In this document: in pieces, positions 30,878-32,960 of the stretch | How the letters are laid out: each line of letters opens with the position of its first letter | How positions within the stretch are numbered: the stretch's first letter is position 1 | Assembly: GCA_945878585.1 (NCBI GenBank) | Contig: CAMDXQ010000007.1 | Location: forward strand, 1-32,960 | Length of the DNA: 32,960 nucleotides | Direction: 5' to 3' | Source of the DNA: Akkermansia muciniphila | GTDB taxonomy: Bacteria; Verrucomicrobiota; Verrucomicrobiia; Methylacidiphilales; Verrucolacustridaceae | The notes under the pieces: generated by a model | What the model saw: the letters and a program-made list of their open reading frames with translations, nothing else | Databases searched by the model: none | Told to the model about the DNA's origin: nothing | Translations under genes and position numbers: made by a program

Positions 30878-32851
30878 TCAGACCCGAACCGGTAGAACAA
30901 AGAACGGCATCCCCTGCTTGAAAAACTCCCTCTGCAGAACGAAAACGGTGAAGTTGTGAAGTAACCTTGTGAAGAAGGTCTCCTTTTGAAAAACGAGTTG
31001 TCCGCCGAAAAAGATCGAGTTGGGAAACCTCTCCCACAACTTGGCTGCCAGTTCCTGAGCCCCGGAAACCACGTCGGGCCCGATTTCATAAACCGCCTCC
31101 GCATACACCCCGTGAGCCCGCATGTACTCGGCATAGCGCTCCGCATCCCGCTTCACGGAAGACTGAAGATTTCCAATTTCTCTCACCCCTTTGAAGTTTC
31201 CTGCATCCACCACACCCACTTCCGCAAAAATGTAGTTTTTAAAGACGTGCGGAAACATCCGCTGGACAGCCAGAAGAGTGTGAATCCCTAGTCCGTTGAA
31301 CCCATTCACAAAAAGAACTGCTGTTTTAGCCTGATAATCCGCACTTACCGAAGGGGGAACGGCCCCGACGTGCGGTATTTGAAAGGCCTCAATTAAGGAA
31401 TCGAGTCGCTTGAGCTGCGCATGAGCCATCCGATAATGGTGTTTAATCCCAAACGCCACCGCGATGAGTGCTCCGGTTACCACGATTGTAATCCAGCCAC
31501 CGTGATCGAATTTGATAATACTGAGCGCGATCAGAATCGTTCCTGTGAGAATGAATCCAACTCCGTTGATCAGGAGTTTCTTTTTCCAGTGAAGGCTGTG
31601 GTGCCGCTCTGTTAGCCAGTGTACAACCATCCCAAGCTGGCTCAGGGAAAATGTCACAAAGACGTTGATCGCGTAAAGCACGACTAGCCAAGCCACCGAT
31701 CCGCGGGAAACCCAGATTAGGAAAAGAGACGAGGCCCCCATGATCATGATCCCATTCTGGGAAACAAAACGATCACTCAATGATGCGAACCGGCTCGGCA
31801 TCCAGCGATCCAGAGCCAGATTCGCCAACACGCCAGGGCCACCAAGAAAGCCGGTTTGAGCGGCGATAAATAGAATCGCAGCCGCTGAAAGCATCGCTCC
31901 CCAGATGAACCCATGAGAAAGCCACGGAGGCCATGAGGCGGTGATCTCCCCGAAAAGAACCGCATTCAAGGTCATTCCTTCCCTCGGAACGGCGTGATAC
32001 AGCAGATACATCAGCAACAGTCCTCCCACCATGAAGGAGAGGGAAACCCCGATGTAAACCATTGTCCGTTTCCCTGTTTCGACTCGGGGCTCACGAAGAA
32101 CGGAAAGCCCATTACTCACCGCCTCAATCCCTGTGTAGCTTCCTGCCCCTAAGCTATAAGCGGTTAGTAGCACAGCACCAATCTTCCACCATCCAAGCTC
32201 ATCATGGGCAGCCATCACATCCTGCGAGGTCATCGTCACCAAGCTCGGTAGATTCCCCGCATGGGCAAAAAACCCGTAGACAATCATGAATCCGTGCGTG
32301 ATCAAAAAGGCGAAAAAGATCGGCACACAAAAGATCACCGATTCCTTTACTCCCCTAAGATTGAGAAGAGTCAGCACCACCCCCATCGAAAGAGTCAGGG
32401 TCAATTTCCAGGGAATCCAGGAAGCAGGCAAAACCGAAAACAGAGCATCCGCTCCCGCCGCCACTGAAAGAGCGATGGTTAAAACGTAATCGACTAGCAA
32501 CGCACATCCGCTGATTACTCCAACGGAAGGAGTGAGGAGCTTGCTGGCCACCAGGTACCCCCCTCCACCTCCTGGAAAGAGCTCGATAATTTGGGAGTAG
32601 CTGGCGCAAATCACCGCAATCGTGAAAATCGATCCTGCGGCAACGAAAAGAGTGAGCGCCGGATGTGCGATCAGTGCCCGCATTGTTTCTTCCGGTCCAT
32701 AACAGGCGGAAGACAATCCGTCCGCACCCAAGCCAACCCAGGCTAGTACCGCTACGAGGGAGACCTGATGAAAAAGCCCTTTATCGGAGATGCTCAGGGC
32801 CTTTCCAATGAAAAGGCTCCTGATCCAACTGCCCAAACTTTGATTTTTCAT
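30878..32851 (-). CDS. APC-superfamily amino-acid permease with C-terminal soluble domain
   Basis: About 657 residues. The N-terminus SLFIGKALSISDKGLFHQVS leads into GADGLSSACYGPEE, the first broken helix typical of APC transporters. About 12 membrane segments follow, up to residue ~500 of the ORF. The last ~170 residues are soluble, with TAVLFVNGFNGLGIHTLLAV, VGVVDAGNFKGV and NSIFFGGQLVF, resembling a USP-like or regulatory domain. Substrate unknown; amino acids or polyamines are typical. I chose ATG 32851; an ATG at 32884 is an alternative. A 106-bp gap separates it from kamA; only the last 76 bp of the window lie upstream of 32884, and no gene is visible there. Confidence 0.9.
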   Translation of the reverse strand: MKNQSLGSWIRSLFIGKALSISDKGLFHQVSLVAVLAWVGLGADGLSSACYGPEETMRALIAHPALTLFVAAGSIFTIAVICASYSQIIELFPGGGGGYLVASKLLTPSVGVISGCALLVDYVLTIALSVAAGADALFSVLPASWIPWKLTLTLSMGVVLTLLNLRGVKESVIFCVPIFFAFLITHGFMIVYGFFAHAGNLPSLVTMTSQDVMAAHDELGWWKIGAVLLTAYSLGAGSYTGIEAVSNGLSVLREPRVETGKRTMVYIGVSLSFMVGGLLLMYLLYHAVPREGMTLNAVLFGEITASWPPWLSHGFIWGAMLSAAAILFIAAQTGFLGGPGVLANLALDRWMPSRFASLSDRFVSQNGIMIMGASSLFLIWVSRGSVAWLVVLYAINVFVTFSLSQLGMVVHWLTERHHSLHWKKKLLINGVGFILTGTILIALSIIKFDHGGWITIVVTGALIAVAFGIKHHYRMAHAQLKRLDSLIEAFQIPHVGAVPPSVSADYQAKTAVLFVNGFNGLGIHTLLAVQRMFPHVFKNYIFAEVGVVDAGNFKGVREIGNLQSSVKRDAERYAEYMRAHGVYAEAVYEIGPDVVSGAQELAAKLWERFPNSIFFGGQLVFQKETFFTRLLHNFTVFVLQREFFKQGMPFFVLPVRV

Positions 32852-32960
32852 CTTCTGAGCAACGAACAAATGAGACCTCAACATCAGAAGAAATCTTCGG
32901 CGTCCTTTTCGCTCGAAGTCCCTTGCAGATGCCGGCGGGGTTAGCTGACGGGCTGGGTCC

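Overview
The window looks like a chromosomal segment of a bacterium in the PVC group, most likely a Verrucomicrobiota member. This is an inference from gene content: a verrucomicrobial-looking LepB N-terminus, a short Chlamydia-like HemA, a bS22/AURKAIP1-type micro-ribosomal protein, NfeD-FloA genes, and extensive 4-bp stop/start overlaps. No database search was possible.

Left core (1-8124): a minus-strand set plsY-gpsA-rpe-lepA-lepB (phospholipid precursor synthesis, pentose-phosphate epimerase, elongation factor 4, signal peptidase I, the last cut by the window edge). After it come a plus-strand TPR gene, the RNase P RNA gene (minus strand, with visible promoter, P1 closing stem and terminator), a small membrane protein, a WG-repeat secreted protein and a small exported protein.

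Integrated element (8125-16757): an 8,596-bp unit inserted in a tRNA-Val(UAC) gene and bounded by a 37-bp direct repeat made of the 5' half of that tRNA. It carries a tyrosine integrase next to the right end, a small membrane protein, two unknown proteins, an excisionase-like HTH, a primase (AEP/PrimPol type), a RepA-like ATPase and a dense CTATCAC iteron-like cluster. Beyond the cluster lie one opposite-strand lysine/glutamate-rich gene, three putative DNA-binding proteins and a chain of four overlapping small genes. No capsid, portal, large terminase, tail or conjugation gene is visible. I read it as a replicating integrative or satellite-like island, and it is the best candidate here for an undescribed system.

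Right core (16721-32960): the intact tRNA-Val runs directly into an NfeD/ClpP-type membrane protease gene, floA and a conserved membrane protein. Next come aguB and aguA (putrescine from agmatine) and hisG, then a 34-codon bS22-like gene nested out of frame in the 5' part of a large TPR gene. Facing it is a minus-strand operon, kamA - rlmI-like - secreted protein - hemA - hemC - cobA/hemD fusion - small TPR protein. Nearly every junction in this operon is a 4-bp overlap, and it links tetrapyrrole synthesis to a radical-SAM aminomutase and an rRNA methyltransferase-like protein. An APC-type amino-acid permease with a soluble C-terminal domain lies upstream of kamA.

Several ORF-track starts were shortened where overlap or signal-peptide logic pointed to an internal start: primase 14008, hemA 27867, small TPR 24529, WG protein 7695.
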